Assembly (NCBI GenBank): GCA_019454125.1
Contig: CP075365.1
Span: 2,040,218 to 2,104,217, forward strand
From: Fimbriimonadaceae bacterium
GTDB lineage: Bacteria > Armatimonadota > Fimbriimonadia > Fimbriimonadales > Fimbriimonadaceae
Direction: 5' to 3'
DNA length: 64,000 nt
The notes beneath the pieces are model-generated. The model had not been told where the DNA came from. It made no database searches and worked only from the letters and a program-made list of their open reading frames with translations. A program made the translations under genes and the position numbers. Below, in pieces: positions 8,274 to 18,285 of this stretch (the stretch's first letter is position 1; every line of letters begins with the position of its first letter).

Positions 8274-9632
8274 ATGTCGCGGCAAGAAACGTCAAAAAAT
8301 TTCCTTAGCTCGCATTGGCGGCTCGTGGTCGTGGCCGTCCTCTACCTCGCCGTCTGCGTCGCCATCATGAGCGTGACCCCGTACCGGACGGGCGGACTCC
8401 TGCGCTACCAGCGCGGACCGGACGGCTTTCCCGCTCGCATCGCCGACATCGGCGCGCCCGACGAGCGGCAGCACGCCAACTACATCCGCGTGCTTCTCGA
8501 TGGCAAACCCTTCCCCGTCCTTAAGCCCGGCGACCCCGACCTCTATGAGTCATACCAAGCCCACCAGCCTCCGCTCTACTATCTCGTCGCGGCCGGCTGG
8601 TGCCGGGCTCTTGGCCTTGACCCCACCGCCCCTTCGGCAGGGGGAGGAGTCCGCACCCTGAATGTCTTGGTCGGGCTCCTGACCTTGGCGGGGCTCGCGG
8701 CCGGCGTGCGGTGGGCGGGAGGAAGCGCGGCCATGCAAGCTTCGGCCGCAGTCGCCATGCTCGTCCCCATGGTCGCCGCGCTTCACGCGGCGGTGGGCAA
8801 CGACCCGCTGCTGTATGCCCTGCTAACGTGGTCGGTAGCGTTGGCGGTGAAGGGATGTGTACATGGTTGGCCGTTAAAGCTTGGCATCTTGATCGGAGTC
8901 CTTGGCGGGCTCGCCCTGCTCACGAAGACGACGGCCCTGGCCCTCTTCCCCGTTCTCGCCGTCGCCATAGCCCTCGCTTGGCGGAGCGGCCAAAGGCAAC
9001 CCGCGGGTTGGGCGGCGGCGCTGGCCCTGCCCGCGCTGATCGCCTCGCCGTGGATGGTCCGCAACACCCAGCTTTACGGCGACCCCTTTGCGCTCAAAGC
9101 CTTCAACGAGGCCTTCGTCGGTTCGCCGCAGGCCTCGCTCTTCATCGAGGGGCTGGGCCCCCTCACCTATTGGACGCAGATGGTCGGCTGGTGGACCTGG
9201 CGCAGCATAGTCGGCGCCTTCGGCTACATGGACATCTTCATCCTGGAGACGGCGGGGCCCAACGCATCGGGCGCCTTCTACAACCTGGCGGGGCTCTTGG
9301 CGGCGGCGACGGTCGGCGTCGGCGTCTGGTCGCTGGCCTCCCGGGAAAACAAGGCGGAGGGTGGTCGGGTCCTCCTAGTGCTCGGAGCGACGCTCATGGC
9401 CGTGGTCGCCCTCCTTTTTGTGCGGTTCAACCTGCAGTACTTCCAGGCTCAGGCCCGTTACCTCTATCCCGCGATCGCGGGGTTCGCGTGGATCGGCGCC
9501 GCCGGGGCCGCCCGCATGGCCGGGGACCGGCGGGAGCTGGCATGGGTCGTGCCCGCCCTCTTCTGGCTGCTGGTGGACGGCCTCGCCTGGTCCGCCATGG
9601 CGACAGGATTCCCAATTCGCGCCGAACCTTAA
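8274..9632 (+). CDS. polytopic membrane protein, GT39/DUF2142-like glycosyltransferase
   Basis: 452 residues starting at ATG 8274. After a first membrane helix (VVVAVLYLAVCVAIMSV) comes a luminal/periplasmic loop with APDERQHANYIRVLLDG and YQAHQPPLYYLVAAG. The PDE..H..Y and HQPPLYY motifs are typical of DUF2142 and GT-C (ArnT/PMT-like) enzymes. About ten further hydrophobic segments follow, with WMVRNTQLYGDPF between helices, another GT39 hallmark. By family it would transfer a sugar from a polyprenyl-phosphate donor at the outer face of the membrane. Acceptor and donor are unknown. A separate reading frame starts about 35 bp later. Confidence 0.75.
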   Translation: MSRQETSKNFLSSHWRLVVVAVLYLAVCVAIMSVTPYRTGGLLRYQRGPDGFPARIADIGAPDERQHANYIRVLLDGKPFPVLKPGDPDLYESYQAHQPPLYYLVAAGWCRALGLDPTAPSAGGGVRTLNVLVGLLTLAGLAAGVRWAGGSAAMQASAAVAMLVPMVAALHAAVGNDPLLYALLTWSVALAVKGCVHGWPLKLGILIGVLGGLALLTKTTALALFPVLAVAIALAWRSGQRQPAGWAAALALPALIASPWMVRNTQLYGDPFALKAFNEAFVGSPQASLFIEGLGPLTYWTQMVGWWTWRSIVGAFGYMDIFILETAGPNASGAFYNLAGLLAAATVGVGVWSLASRENKAEGGRVLLVLGATLMAVVALLFVRFNLQYFQAQARYLYPAIAGFAWIGAAGAARMAGDRRELAWVVPALFWLLVDGLAWSAMATGFPIRAEP

Positions 9633-9666
9633 ACGCGAAACCCCTCTTCGAGCGTCTTGGGAGATA

Positions 9667-11820
9667 GTGCTCGCGCCCCTCACACTCGTGCTGACCCTGG
9701 CACCCGCCCTCCGGGCCCAGGAAGCCAAGTCCGTCACCCTGCACTTGACCGCACGCCTGGAGCAGGTGGCCGCCAAAATCTCCGAGAAGGCAGGGGTCAA
9801 GTTGTCCGTAGACACCGCCCTAAAGGACCGCATCGTGCTCGTGGACGTGGACAGCGTCCCCTACGAAGAGCTTGTGCGGCGGCTTGGGCTGGCCTGTGAC
9901 GCGAAGCTGGAAGAGCGCGCCGGGGCGAGCTGGTTGGCCCGCGACCCCGAGAAAGAGGCGGCCTCAGAAAAGCGGGGGCAGAAGGACCGGCTCGAATCCA
10001 TCGAGAGGACGCGGGAACGGCTGCGGTCCATTGCAGAGGCCGAGTACACGGCCAGCAACGTTGCCAACTACATCCGGGCGGGGGGCCAAGCGCCGAGCCG
10101 CCTAGACGCCACGACCATGCTTTTCGGCTCCGGCGGCGCAAACGACGGCACGCCCCTGGGCCGGGCCGGGGCAAAGATCTTTCTCTCCATTCCGCCCGAG
10201 GAAATCGCCGCGATGAAGAGCGGCGAGCGCACCGTCTATTCGACCCGCCCCACGAAGATGCAGCGGCCGATAGACCCGAAGGCAGGCGACGTCCTCAAGG
10301 GCTATACCGAGGACTTGGCCACCGCCGCAGAAGGCGTGAAGCTGGCTGGCAACGAGGCGAACCCCCAGGCGCGGTCCGCGTTCCAGACTACCGAGGAAGC
10401 GGCCAAGGCGGTAAAGGTGCTCGCGGTGATGAGCCACCACCTCTTCTTCGGCATGGGGGTGCTCATCTGCGAGGTGAAGGCGCTCGCCCCGACCGGCCAA
10501 GTGGTCGACACCAACACGTTCGCGATCTGGGCAAGCCCCTTGCTCGCCGGCACTATGGACAGTGGGCTCCAGGCCTTCGAGGGCGAAAGCAAGATTGTCC
10601 TGAGCGAGCAGTCCCAGAAGTACCTCGAAAGCATGTCCTCGTTCGTCCGTGAGCCGGACGGGCCCGAGACGAACCCAGCCGCCCGCGACGAGACCCTGGT
10701 GCGGAGCGTCGACACGGTCGAGCCCCTTTCGCTCGTGGCGGCGGACGTGATCCGCGGCCTCTATGGGGGCGAAGGCAAGGGGGTTGTAGCGGAGATCCCT
10801 GACCAGATCCACCTGGTCGTGATGATCGCGGGAGGTGCCAAGGGCATCGACCCGAAGCGCGTCCGAAAGTTTATCTTCGACAACGTCCTGCACCCGGTCG
10901 AGGAGACCGACCAAAGCGTGGTCCTCACCCCGATCGAAGCGAGCGAGGCCCGAGACCAAGCCGTCGACAGAAAGGCCCTCGCGAACCTGGTCGAGCGGTA
11001 TCCGACGCCGGGATCGGTGACGTTGGAGGACGCCGCCAACTACACCGCAAACCGCAAGTCGCGCGGCTCTGGGAACGCGATCGAGCTCGTCACGCTGGGA
11101 TCGCTGGGCATCGACCTGGTGATGAACCAGCAGTTCGGGGACTCGGGGGCGGCTGCCTCTTTCCTGGACTTTCTCGGCCACCTGCCCCTTCCGCAACGGC
11201 AGACCCTCGCCGCGGGCGGGACGCTCCCCTATAAGACCCAGCTGCAGGACCAGCAGCGGCGCCTGCGCGAGATCGTCTACTCCGCGTCGGGCAAGCTCGA
11301 GCAGCGCTCGACCGAAGCAGCGCCGCACGCACCGGACGGACTCGAAGAGGACTGGATCCCCTATGGGGCGCAGGTCGAGCCGACTGAGGCCCTCCCCGAC
11401 GGCATACCTGCGGACGCCTTCATCCGTCTTACGACCAAGAACGAGCCCTTGCTCTATACCGTCGACCCGAAGACGGGGGCCTGGGGGGCCATCGATATCT
11501 CGACCCTGGCATCGCTGATCGCCCAGAAGGAGGCCGCGCCAAAGGCGGAGAAGTCAGAGTACGTCGACCCGCCGAACCGGTTCCGCATCGGGGGGCACCG
11601 CACCTACCTCATCGAGTTCGTTCTCGGCGCCGACCTTTTCAGTTCCATGCCGTATGAAGAGGACGTCAAGCCGACCACCGAGAAAGAATTCACATTGAAG
11701 ACCCTGCCGCCCGACATCCTGAAGCGCTTGCAGGAGTCGGTCAAACGCGCCCGCGAGGAACTCCGAGAAATGGAGGAAGAGGGCGGCGGCAACTTTACGG
11801 TCCCCGACGACGGAGGTTAG
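9667..11820 (+). CDS. large exported protein with N-terminal STN-like domain, function unknown
   Basis: About 717 residues. The start is uncertain: the best choice is GTG 9667, just after GGGAG (short spacing), with another GTG at 9688; both lead into a hydrophobic leader ending ALRAQ. Residues about 24-95 (VTLHLTARLEQVAAKISEKA, VDVDSVPYEELVRRLGLACD) match the beta-alpha-beta pattern of the secretin/TonB short N-terminal (STN) domain. The remaining 600 residues contain no motif I recognise, though they are hydrophilic with a charged coiled-coil tail (ESVKRAREELREMEEE). It sits immediately upstream of an ECF sigma factor and a second STN-like protein, so a role in the same envelope process is likely. 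Confidence 0.7.
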   Translation: MLAPLTLVLTLAPALRAQEAKSVTLHLTARLEQVAAKISEKAGVKLSVDTALKDRIVLVDVDSVPYEELVRRLGLACDAKLEERAGASWLARDPEKEAASEKRGQKDRLESIERTRERLRSIAEAEYTASNVANYIRAGGQAPSRLDATTMLFGSGGANDGTPLGRAGAKIFLSIPPEEIAAMKSGERTVYSTRPTKMQRPIDPKAGDVLKGYTEDLATAAEGVKLAGNEANPQARSAFQTTEEAAKAVKVLAVMSHHLFFGMGVLICEVKALAPTGQVVDTNTFAIWASPLLAGTMDSGLQAFEGESKIVLSEQSQKYLESMSSFVREPDGPETNPAARDETLVRSVDTVEPLSLVAADVIRGLYGGEGKGVVAEIPDQIHLVVMIAGGAKGIDPKRVRKFIFDNVLHPVEETDQSVVLTPIEASEARDQAVDRKALANLVERYPTPGSVTLEDAANYTANRKSRGSGNAIELVTLGSLGIDLVMNQQFGDSGAAASFLDFLGHLPLPQRQTLAAGGTLPYKTQLQDQQRRLREIVYSASGKLEQRSTEAAPHAPDGLEEDWIPYGAQVEPTEALPDGIPADAFIRLTTKNEPLLYTVDPKTGAWGAIDISTLASLIAQKEAAPKAEKSEYVDPPNRFRIGGHRTYLIEFVLGADLFSSMPYEEDVKPTTEKEFTLKTLPPDILKRLQESVKRAREELREMEEEGGGNFTVPDDGG

Positions 11821-11862
11821 GCCGCGTGACCTTTTGGGATTGTCCGGCGTCCAATTCCGCTG

Positions 11863-12435
11863 GTGGTGTGCTCCCTGTACGAACCATTGGAAACTCCGCA
11901 CTTTGACGAAGACGCCCGCTTGGTCGAGCAGGCGGCCAAGGGCGAAGGCAGAGCGTTCCAAAGGCTCTACGAGCGGCACTTCAACCGGGTGTTCGCTGTC
12001 TGTCGCGGTGTTCTCCTGGACACCGACGACGCCCACGACGCGGCACAGGAAACATTTACGTTAGTCTATCGAAACTTGCACAAATTCGACCAGAGAGCCC
12101 GCTTTTCCACCTGGCTCTTCAGAATCGCTTTGAACCGGGCGGTCCAGGAGGCCCGGCGCTTGAAGTACCGGCGCAAAGCCCAGCCGCTGGACGCGGCGCT
12201 CTCCCTTGCGGCCCCACCTGTGGAGCGGCACGGCGTCGACCCGGACCCCAAGGTGGACGCCTGCCTGAACGCAATGAGCCCCGCCGACCGCGCCGTCCTC
12301 ACGTTTTTTTACTGGGAGGACCTCTCTTTGCAGGAAATCGCGGAAGTCCTTGAGTGCTCTCCTAACGCGGCCAAGACGCGGCTCTTCCGGGCGCGTGAGC
12401 GATTCCGCGAGCTATATAGAGGAGAGGGGCAATGA
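11863..12435 (+). CDS. ECF-family RNA polymerase sigma factor
   Basis: 190 residues. Region 2 reads FQRLYERHFNRVFAVCRGV then DAHDAAQETFTLVYRNLHKF and FSTWLFRIALN. Region 4 reads SPADRAVLTFFYWEDLSLQE then IAEVLECSPNAAKTRLFRAR, a clear helix-turn-helix. The start is taken at GTG 11863; no strong ribosome-binding site is visible, and 11866 is an alternative. The 3' end overlaps the next gene as ATGA, the usual layout for a sigma factor and its anti-sigma. It likely directs transcription in response to an envelope signal sensed by that partner. Confidence 0.9.
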   Translation: MVCSLYEPLETPHFDEDARLVEQAAKGEGRAFQRLYERHFNRVFAVCRGVLLDTDDAHDAAQETFTLVYRNLHKFDQRARFSTWLFRIALNRAVQEARRLKYRRKAQPLDAALSLAAPPVERHGVDPDPKVDACLNAMSPADRAVLTFFYWEDLSLQEIAEVLECSPNAAKTRLFRARERFRELYRGEGQ

Positions 12436-13235
12436 AAGCGCTTCTGCCGGAGGTGAGCGAGATGATCTGGCGCGTCGTGGACTCTGGCGACGCGGCCGTG
12501 ATCAACGAGTTCAAGCTGCGCTACCCGGAACTCGCCGACGAGGTGGAAGCCCGGATCGCGATGGGCCGGCTGATCCGCGACTCGAGGCCGGCGGCCGTGG
12601 CCGGAGTCTTCGTACCGAGCCTCCAGGTCGTGAGGAAGCCCTCGGTGCCGAGGTGGGCGCTGGTGGCGGCGGTCGTTTCGCTGGCGATGCTGATCATCGC
12701 CTCGATTATCTTCTTGAGACAGGAGCCCTCCGAGCCGAGCCTCTACGACCAGCGCGACAAGAGCCTGACGAAGGAGCAGGAAGCCTTGGTCCGCCAGAAG
12801 CGCAAGTTCAGCAAGGAGAAGCAGAAGGGCGGCGACAGCGGGCACGGCGACCCCAACGGGGCGGGCTCCGGAAGCGGGCCCGGTCCGGGCCTGCCGTCGG
12901 GAACGACCGGCTCATTGGCACCGCCCCTGCAAAGGCCGGTCACGCTGGAGTTCGACACCGCGAAGCTCACCAGCGTGATCTCCTCGATCGCCTGCCAGTC
13001 CGGCCTGAACATCGAAGTCGCCCCCCTCTTCCAGGACCAGGTCGTCGACGTGCACTATAGCGGCATCCCCGCCCAGAACGTGCTTGACGAGCTTGGTGAG
13101 CAGTTTGCTTTTACGGCTTTGCCGCAGGACGACCGAACGGTCCTGATCGTCCCGGCCCGAGAGGTGGACCAAAGCCCGACCCTGGTGGATCCAGAACCGG
13201 GCTCACTGGGCTCGGAACCCCGTATAAGGGACTAG
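12432..13235 (+). CDS. single-pass membrane protein with C-terminal STN-like domain, putative anti-sigma factor
   Basis: 267 residues, start ATG overlapping the sigma factor stop. Residues 1-74 are a small cytoplasmic helical region (VSEMIWRVVDSGDAAVINEF), followed by one membrane helix at about 76-96 (ALVAAVVSLAMLIIASIIFL). A charged then Gly/Ser/Pro-rich linker spans about 100-168. Residues about 170-246 form an STN-like domain (VTLEFDTAKLTSVISSIACQ, VHYSGIPAQNVLDELGEQF). The position next to an ECF sigma gene and the one-helix topology suggest an anti-sigma, with the STN-like domain as its external sensor. No canonical zinc anti-sigma HxxxCxxC motif is present, so the role is inference. 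Confidence 0.7.
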   Translation: MKALLPEVSEMIWRVVDSGDAAVINEFKLRYPELADEVEARIAMGRLIRDSRPAAVAGVFVPSLQVVRKPSVPRWALVAAVVSLAMLIIASIIFLRQEPSEPSLYDQRDKSLTKEQEALVRQKRKFSKEKQKGGDSGHGDPNGAGSGSGPGPGLPSGTTGSLAPPLQRPVTLEFDTAKLTSVISSIACQSGLNIEVAPLFQDQVVDVHYSGIPAQNVLDELGEQFAFTALPQDDRTVLIVPAREVDQSPTLVDPEPGSLGSEPRIRD

Positions 13236-13295
13236 GACCACGCAAACGATCTGGCACGCTTCGTGCGTCAAACTGCGAATTCCTCAGGATCTTCC

Positions 13296-14105
<810 letters not shown>

Positions 14106-14177
14106 GAAGAATCGCCAAGACGGTCAAACACGTCGCTATACTGAGGGTAGGACTTAAATCCTGCCCTCAGGTGGCCG

Positions 14178-14906
14178 ATGACGACACCGGAACGAGTCTC
14201 TAACATCCGCGAAGAGCATGCGCAGAAAGCGCTTCTCGCCCTTGTCCCCGGGATCGTGCTGGACATTTTGGGCGCAGTCCTGATTTCCTACGGGCGGGAG
14301 TTCACCGCCCTGGGCTATGTGCTCCTCGTGATCGGGTTCGTGGCGACGGTTTACGGCGCCGTCCAACTCATGACCATGCGCAAGGTGCGCGGCCATGTCG
14401 TCGAGTGCCCGTTCTGCCACACGAAGAACGAGTTCCAAGAGGTGCCCGAAGGGGACGTGCGCTGCGAGGGGTGCCACCGGAGCATCCCGATCGTAGGGGG
14501 CCAGGTCGTGGCCATCCACCAGGTCCGTTGCGGCTTCTGCAACCATCTGAACTATTACAGCGACAAGAGCACAGGGCTTATCTGCGAAGAGTGCAACCGC
14601 GAAGTCCCGATCGCGCTCGCGGACGGGACGTCCACAAAGTCTCGCGCCGCGTTCGAGTCCTACACGGTCCATGACGACGAGCGCCCCTACGACCTCTTGC
14701 TCGCGGAACCCGGCAACAAGGATGAAGAACTCATCTCCTGCCTTCAGAAGATGCTGGCGCTGAACCGGAACCAAGTCAAGCAGTTGTTGGAGGACACTCC
14801 CGTCTTGCTGCTGAGTGGGATCCCCCGGCGAAAGGCGGAGATGCTAAAGGCCCAAATCGACATGCACCACGGCTTGGCCGAATACCGCGTTTCCCAGCAA
14901 GTTTAA
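14178..14906 (+). CDS. membrane-anchored double zinc-ribbon protein with L7/L12 C-terminal-like domain
   Basis: 242 residues. Two membrane helices (about 20-40 and 46-66) are followed by two zinc ribbons: CPFCHTKNEF with CEGC (residues about 77-99), and CGFCNHLNYY with CEEC (about 120-145). The C-terminal region, about 170-238, aligns by eye with the ribosomal L7/L12 C-terminal/ClpS-like fold: YDLLLAEPGNKDEELISCLQ, then LNRNQVKQLLEDTPVLLLSG, then KAEMLKAQIDMHHGLAEYRV. I know no characterised protein with this order. A TATACT hexamer at 14137-14142 may be its -10 element. Confidence 0.7.
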   Translation: MTTPERVSNIREEHAQKALLALVPGIVLDILGAVLISYGREFTALGYVLLVIGFVATVYGAVQLMTMRKVRGHVVECPFCHTKNEFQEVPEGDVRCEGCHRSIPIVGGQVVAIHQVRCGFCNHLNYYSDKSTGLICEECNREVPIALADGTSTKSRAAFESYTVHDDERPYDLLLAEPGNKDEELISCLQKMLALNRNQVKQLLEDTPVLLLSGIPRRKAEMLKAQIDMHHGLAEYRVSQQV

Positions 14907-14910
14907 GTCC

Positions 14911-14929
14911 CGACCTTCGCGAAAGGTCG
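14911..14929. repeat. short inverted repeat between the zinc-ribbon gene and hppA
   Basis: Arms CGACCTT (14911-14917) and AAGGTCG (14923-14929) with a 5-nt loop, five bases past the stop codon. No T-run follows. A TATCTT hexamer at about 14938-14943 downstream could be the -10 element for the pyrophosphatase gene. Confidence 0.4.
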
Positions 14930-15019
14930 TCCTAGGGTATCTTATGCGCTCGCGGTTGCCGGAGCTTTTCCCCAGCCGCGATGAGCCTTTTTGGAGAAGC
15001 CTTGCCAAGGACAGCAAAC

Positions 15020-18000
15020 ATGCCAACGCTCGCACGACTCCCGAGACGCCTTTTGGGGGGAGCCATGCTCCTCGCACCGGTCGCCGCACTGGCCTCAGAA
15101 GCTAACGTCCGCCTGAGTTTTCGCCCGCAAGACCAGATTTACCTGATCGTCTCGCTGGTCATCGGCATCATTTCGATCATCGCCGCCTTAGCCTTCCGCT
15201 CGCATGTCATTGCCCAATCGCCGGGCAATGAAAAGATGCAGGAAGTCGGCAAAGCGATCCACGAGGGGGCCCTCGCCTACCTTGGACAACAGTTCCGACT
15301 TATGGTCGTGTTCATCGTCGTCCTCGCGATCGGGCTATACGCGCTTTACCAAGGCGACTACGGCGCGACGGTCGCCACCTTCGTCGCCGTGTGTTTCGTC
15401 CTCGGCGTCTTGGCCTCTTACGTCGCGGGCTTCGTCGGCATGGACATGGCCGTCCGCGCGAACATGCGGGCCGCCGCCGCCGCCCTCACGAGCAACAAAC
15501 GGAGCCTTGAAGTCGCGTTCCGCGCTGGCGCCGTCGCCGGCCTCATGACGGTCGGCATGGGCTTGATCGGCGCCACGCTGATCCTCTGGCTCGGCCAGAG
15601 CGACGCGATGAAGTACCTCATCGGCTTCGGTTTCGGCGGCTCCTTGGCCGCCCTTTTCATGCGCGTCGGCGGCGGTATCTATACCAAAGCGGCCGACGTC
15701 GGCGCCGACCTGGTCGGTAAGGTCGAGGCGGGCATCCCCGAGGACGACCCGCGAAACCCGGCCGTCATCGCCGACAACGTCGGCGATAACGTCGGCGACT
15801 GCGCCGGCATGGCGGCCGACGTCTTCGAGTCTTACGAAGTCACCCTCGTTTCCGCGATCGTCCTGGGCGCCGCCACGGCCGTCCTCTTCGACACCGAGAC
15901 GTGGATGCGGCTCGTCCTTTTCGCCCTCATGGCGCGCGGCGTCGGCATCATCGCTTCGATCGTCGGGGTTCTGATGGTGAAGGGCAGCGACAACGTAGAC
16001 ACCGACCCGCTGAAGCCGATCACCTTCGGTTTCCAGGGTTCGGCGCTCCTCGCAGCCGTCCTCACATTCGGCCTGGCCTACATGATGCTGGGCGGCGTCC
16101 CGAGCGTCGGCGGGCCGGTCGTCACCAACCTGGTGACCACCCGGGCCCAGAAGGAGTTCGACGAGATTTCCCGCATCAAGGACATTCAAAAGGAGCTGGC
16201 CGTCAGCAAGAACGTGCCGCTCTACGAAGTCACCGCCGCGGACATCGAGAACGACAAGCGCGCGCAAGAACTCTTCCCCGTCAAGGCCGAGCTCCAGCAG
16301 GCGGTCTCTCGAGCGCTCTTCACGCCTGAAGACCAGATCAAGGCGCCCGAGCCGACCGAGGGCTTTTCGCCTGTCGACTGGTCGGACACCAAGCGCCCGC
16401 TCCTGACCTACGCCACCACCGAGCAGCAGCGGCCGGACAACCCGGCCCAAGCACCGCCGGAGCCGACGACGATGTCGCTCGCCGACCGCCTTTCGAAGGG
16501 CGACATGCGGTACTACAAGCTCTCGGTCGAGTTCGACGTCCCGGCTGCGCCGGGCAGCGACGCCAAGCCCGAGAAGCAGACCCAGACCTTCTACTACGGC
16601 CCCACCCGCAAGGACGACTTCGACAAGCTGGTCAAGCAGGCGCAGGACCAAGGGCAGAAGATCAAGGTCGAGGGCGACTTCCCGATCAAGTACATGACGA
16701 CCCGGACGGGCAAGCTTGTCGTCGGCATCGTCGACAACAAGAGCGAGGTGCCGATCCACAAGGTCGCCGGCCCTCCGATCACCTACTACGAAGCCCCGGT
16801 CGCCAAGATCAAGGAGCTGCAGGAAAAGCAGAAGGCGAGCCCGCAGACCCAGGTGCCGATGCCCCAGATGCAGACGGCCGAGGTCGTCGGGGTCCGAGAG
16901 GTGCCCGTGCCGTACTTCAAGTTCTTCGGCTGCGTCTTCTTCGGGATCATCATGGCGTTCCTCTTTGAGCGCCTGACCGACTACTACGTCTCGCTCCACA
17001 AGAAGCCGGTGCGCGAAGTTGCTGCGGTCGCCACCGCCGGCCCCGCCCCGATGATCATCCAGGGCATCGCCCTCGGAAAGGAATCGGCCGTGATGAGCCT
17101 CTTCGCGATCGTCGCGTGTCTCATCGCCCCGCTTCTCATCTTCCCCGCCAGCGAGTACGGCAGCTACATCCTGTCGTTCTACGGCATCGCGTTGGTCGGC
17201 CTCGGCCTCCTGACGACGACCGGCTACATCCTGGCGATGGACACCTTCGGCCCCATCAGCGACAACGCCCAGGGCGTGTTCGAGATGTCGGGCGCCGGAG
17301 CGGACAACCCGACCGCCAGCAAGGGCATCCAGCGGCTGGATGCGGCGGGCAACACGACCAAGGCTCTCACCAAGGGCTTCGCGATCGCCACTGCGGTCGT
17401 CGCGGCGGTCGCGCTGTTCCACGCCTTCGTCGAATCCGCCATGCTCAACGGCATCGGCATGCGCCTGGACGTGCCCGAGATCTTCCTTGGGCTCCTCATC
17501 GGCGGCGCCGCCCCCTACCTGTTCGCCGCCTTCTCGATCAACGCGGTCGGCCGAGCGGCCTTCCAGCTGATCAACGAGGTGCGCAGGCAGTTCCGAAGCG
17601 ATCCGGGCATCATGGCCGGGACGTCGAAGCCGGACTACGCACGGTGCGTGGCGATCGTCACCTCCGCGGCGCAGAAGGAGCTTCTCGGCCCAGGCATCCT
17701 CGCGATCGCCCTGCCCGTCATGGTCGCCTTCGGCTTCTCGATCGGGAAGGCCCCGACCGAAATCGGAGGCCAGCTCTATAACCTGACCGGCGCCCAGGCG
17801 CTCGGCGGCTTCCTCGCCGGCACCATCCTCAGCGGCCAGCTCCTGGCCGTGATGCTCGCCAACTCTGGCGGTATCTGGGACAACGCGAAGAAGCTCATCG
17901 AGGACGGCCTCCACGGGGGCAAAGGGACGGAAGCCCACAAGGCCGGCGTCGTCTGCGACACGGTCGGCGACCCGTTCAAGGACACCGCGGGCCCTGCCCT

Positions 18001-18199
18001 CAACCCGCTGATCAAGGTCATGAACTTGATCGCGCTGCTCCTCGTGCCGGCGATCATCGCGCCGCTCAAGCAAGAGGTGCTCATCGTGATCACCGTCGTC
18101 TCCGCGATCTTCCTGGTCATCGCGTTCGCGATGTCCAAGCGGAGTTCGCTGGGCAGCGAGATGGCCGCGATCGAGAGCTCCACGCCCCCCAGCGCTTAA
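15020..18199 (+). CDS. hppA: membrane-bound proton-translocating pyrophosphatase with large insertion domain
   Basis: About 1,059 residues versus roughly 660-770 for the family. The start chosen is ATG 15020 with AAGGA 9 nt before it; ATG 14981 is in frame but lacks a site. The substrate signature is intact (DVGADLVGKVEAGIPEDDPR, then DNVGDNVGDCAGMAAD, near residues 226-265). GNTTKALTKG near residue 777 has Lys and Thr at the positions that mark potassium-independent H+-PPases. C-terminal KAGVVCDTVGDPFKDTAGPA is also intact. The extra length is one soluble block of about 270 residues (bases 16,100-16,910) between the helix ending AYMMLGG and the helix FFGCVFFGIIMAFLFERL. The enzyme should couple pyrophosphate hydrolysis to proton export. 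Confidence 0.95.
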   Translation: MPTLARLPRRLLGGAMLLAPVAALASEANVRLSFRPQDQIYLIVSLVIGIISIIAALAFRSHVIAQSPGNEKMQEVGKAIHEGALAYLGQQFRLMVVFIVVLAIGLYALYQGDYGATVATFVAVCFVLGVLASYVAGFVGMDMAVRANMRAAAAALTSNKRSLEVAFRAGAVAGLMTVGMGLIGATLILWLGQSDAMKYLIGFGFGGSLAALFMRVGGGIYTKAADVGADLVGKVEAGIPEDDPRNPAVIADNVGDNVGDCAGMAADVFESYEVTLVSAIVLGAATAVLFDTETWMRLVLFALMARGVGIIASIVGVLMVKGSDNVDTDPLKPITFGFQGSALLAAVLTFGLAYMMLGGVPSVGGPVVTNLVTTRAQKEFDEISRIKDIQKELAVSKNVPLYEVTAADIENDKRAQELFPVKAELQQAVSRALFTPEDQIKAPEPTEGFSPVDWSDTKRPLLTYATTEQQRPDNPAQAPPEPTTMSLADRLSKGDMRYYKLSVEFDVPAAPGSDAKPEKQTQTFYYGPTRKDDFDKLVKQAQDQGQKIKVEGDFPIKYMTTRTGKLVVGIVDNKSEVPIHKVAGPPITYYEAPVAKIKELQEKQKASPQTQVPMPQMQTAEVVGVREVPVPYFKFFGCVFFGIIMAFLFERLTDYYVSLHKKPVREVAAVATAGPAPMIIQGIALGKESAVMSLFAIVACLIAPLLIFPASEYGSYILSFYGIALVGLGLLTTTGYILAMDTFGPISDNAQGVFEMSGAGADNPTASKGIQRLDAAGNTTKALTKGFAIATAVVAAVALFHAFVESAMLNGIGMRLDVPEIFLGLLIGGAAPYLFAAFSINAVGRAAFQLINEVRRQFRSDPGIMAGTSKPDYARCVAIVTSAAQKELLGPGILAIALPVMVAFGFSIGKAPTEIGGQLYNLTGAQALGGFLAGTILSGQLLAVMLANSGGIWDNAKKLIEDGLHGGKGTEAHKAGVVCDTVGDPFKDTAGPALNPLIKVMNLIALLLVPAIIAPLKQEVLIVITVVSAIFLVIAFAMSKRSSLGSEMAAIESSTPPSA

Positions 18200-18224
18200 A
18201 GCCAGTCCGCTGGTAAAGCGGATC

Positions 18225-18263
18225 GAGAGCCCGGAGGCCAACCCTCCGGGCTCTCTTCTTTTG
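18225..18263 (+). terminator. strong rho-independent terminator after hppA
   Basis: Perfect 13-bp stem, GAGAGCCCGGAGG (18225-18237) with CCTCCGGGCTCTC (18243-18255), a 5-nt loop, then TTCTTTTG. Confidence 0.9.
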
Positions 18264-18274
18264 TCCGGGAGGGC

Positions 18275-18280
18275 TACAAT
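18275..18280 (+). promoter_or_regulatory. candidate leaderless -10 element (TACAAT)
   Basis: TACAAT lies only 5 nt before the ATG at 18286, just after the hppA terminator. No clear -35 is visible. Transcription from here would start at or next to the start codon. Confidence 0.45.
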
Positions 18281-18285
18281 GCGCT

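Noticed and set aside
12432-13235. FecR-type anti-sigma call for the STN-domain protein
   Set aside because: FecR signature motifs are absent. Only the genomic position and topology support an anti-sigma role, so it is described as putative.
15335-18241. A 968-codon open frame on the minus strand opposite hppA
   Set aside because: It is the antisense shadow of hppA, with skewed Arg/Asp/Gly/Glu/His composition and no motifs. The same holds for long antisense frames over the debranching enzyme (1703-3676) and gyrA (23171-25621).
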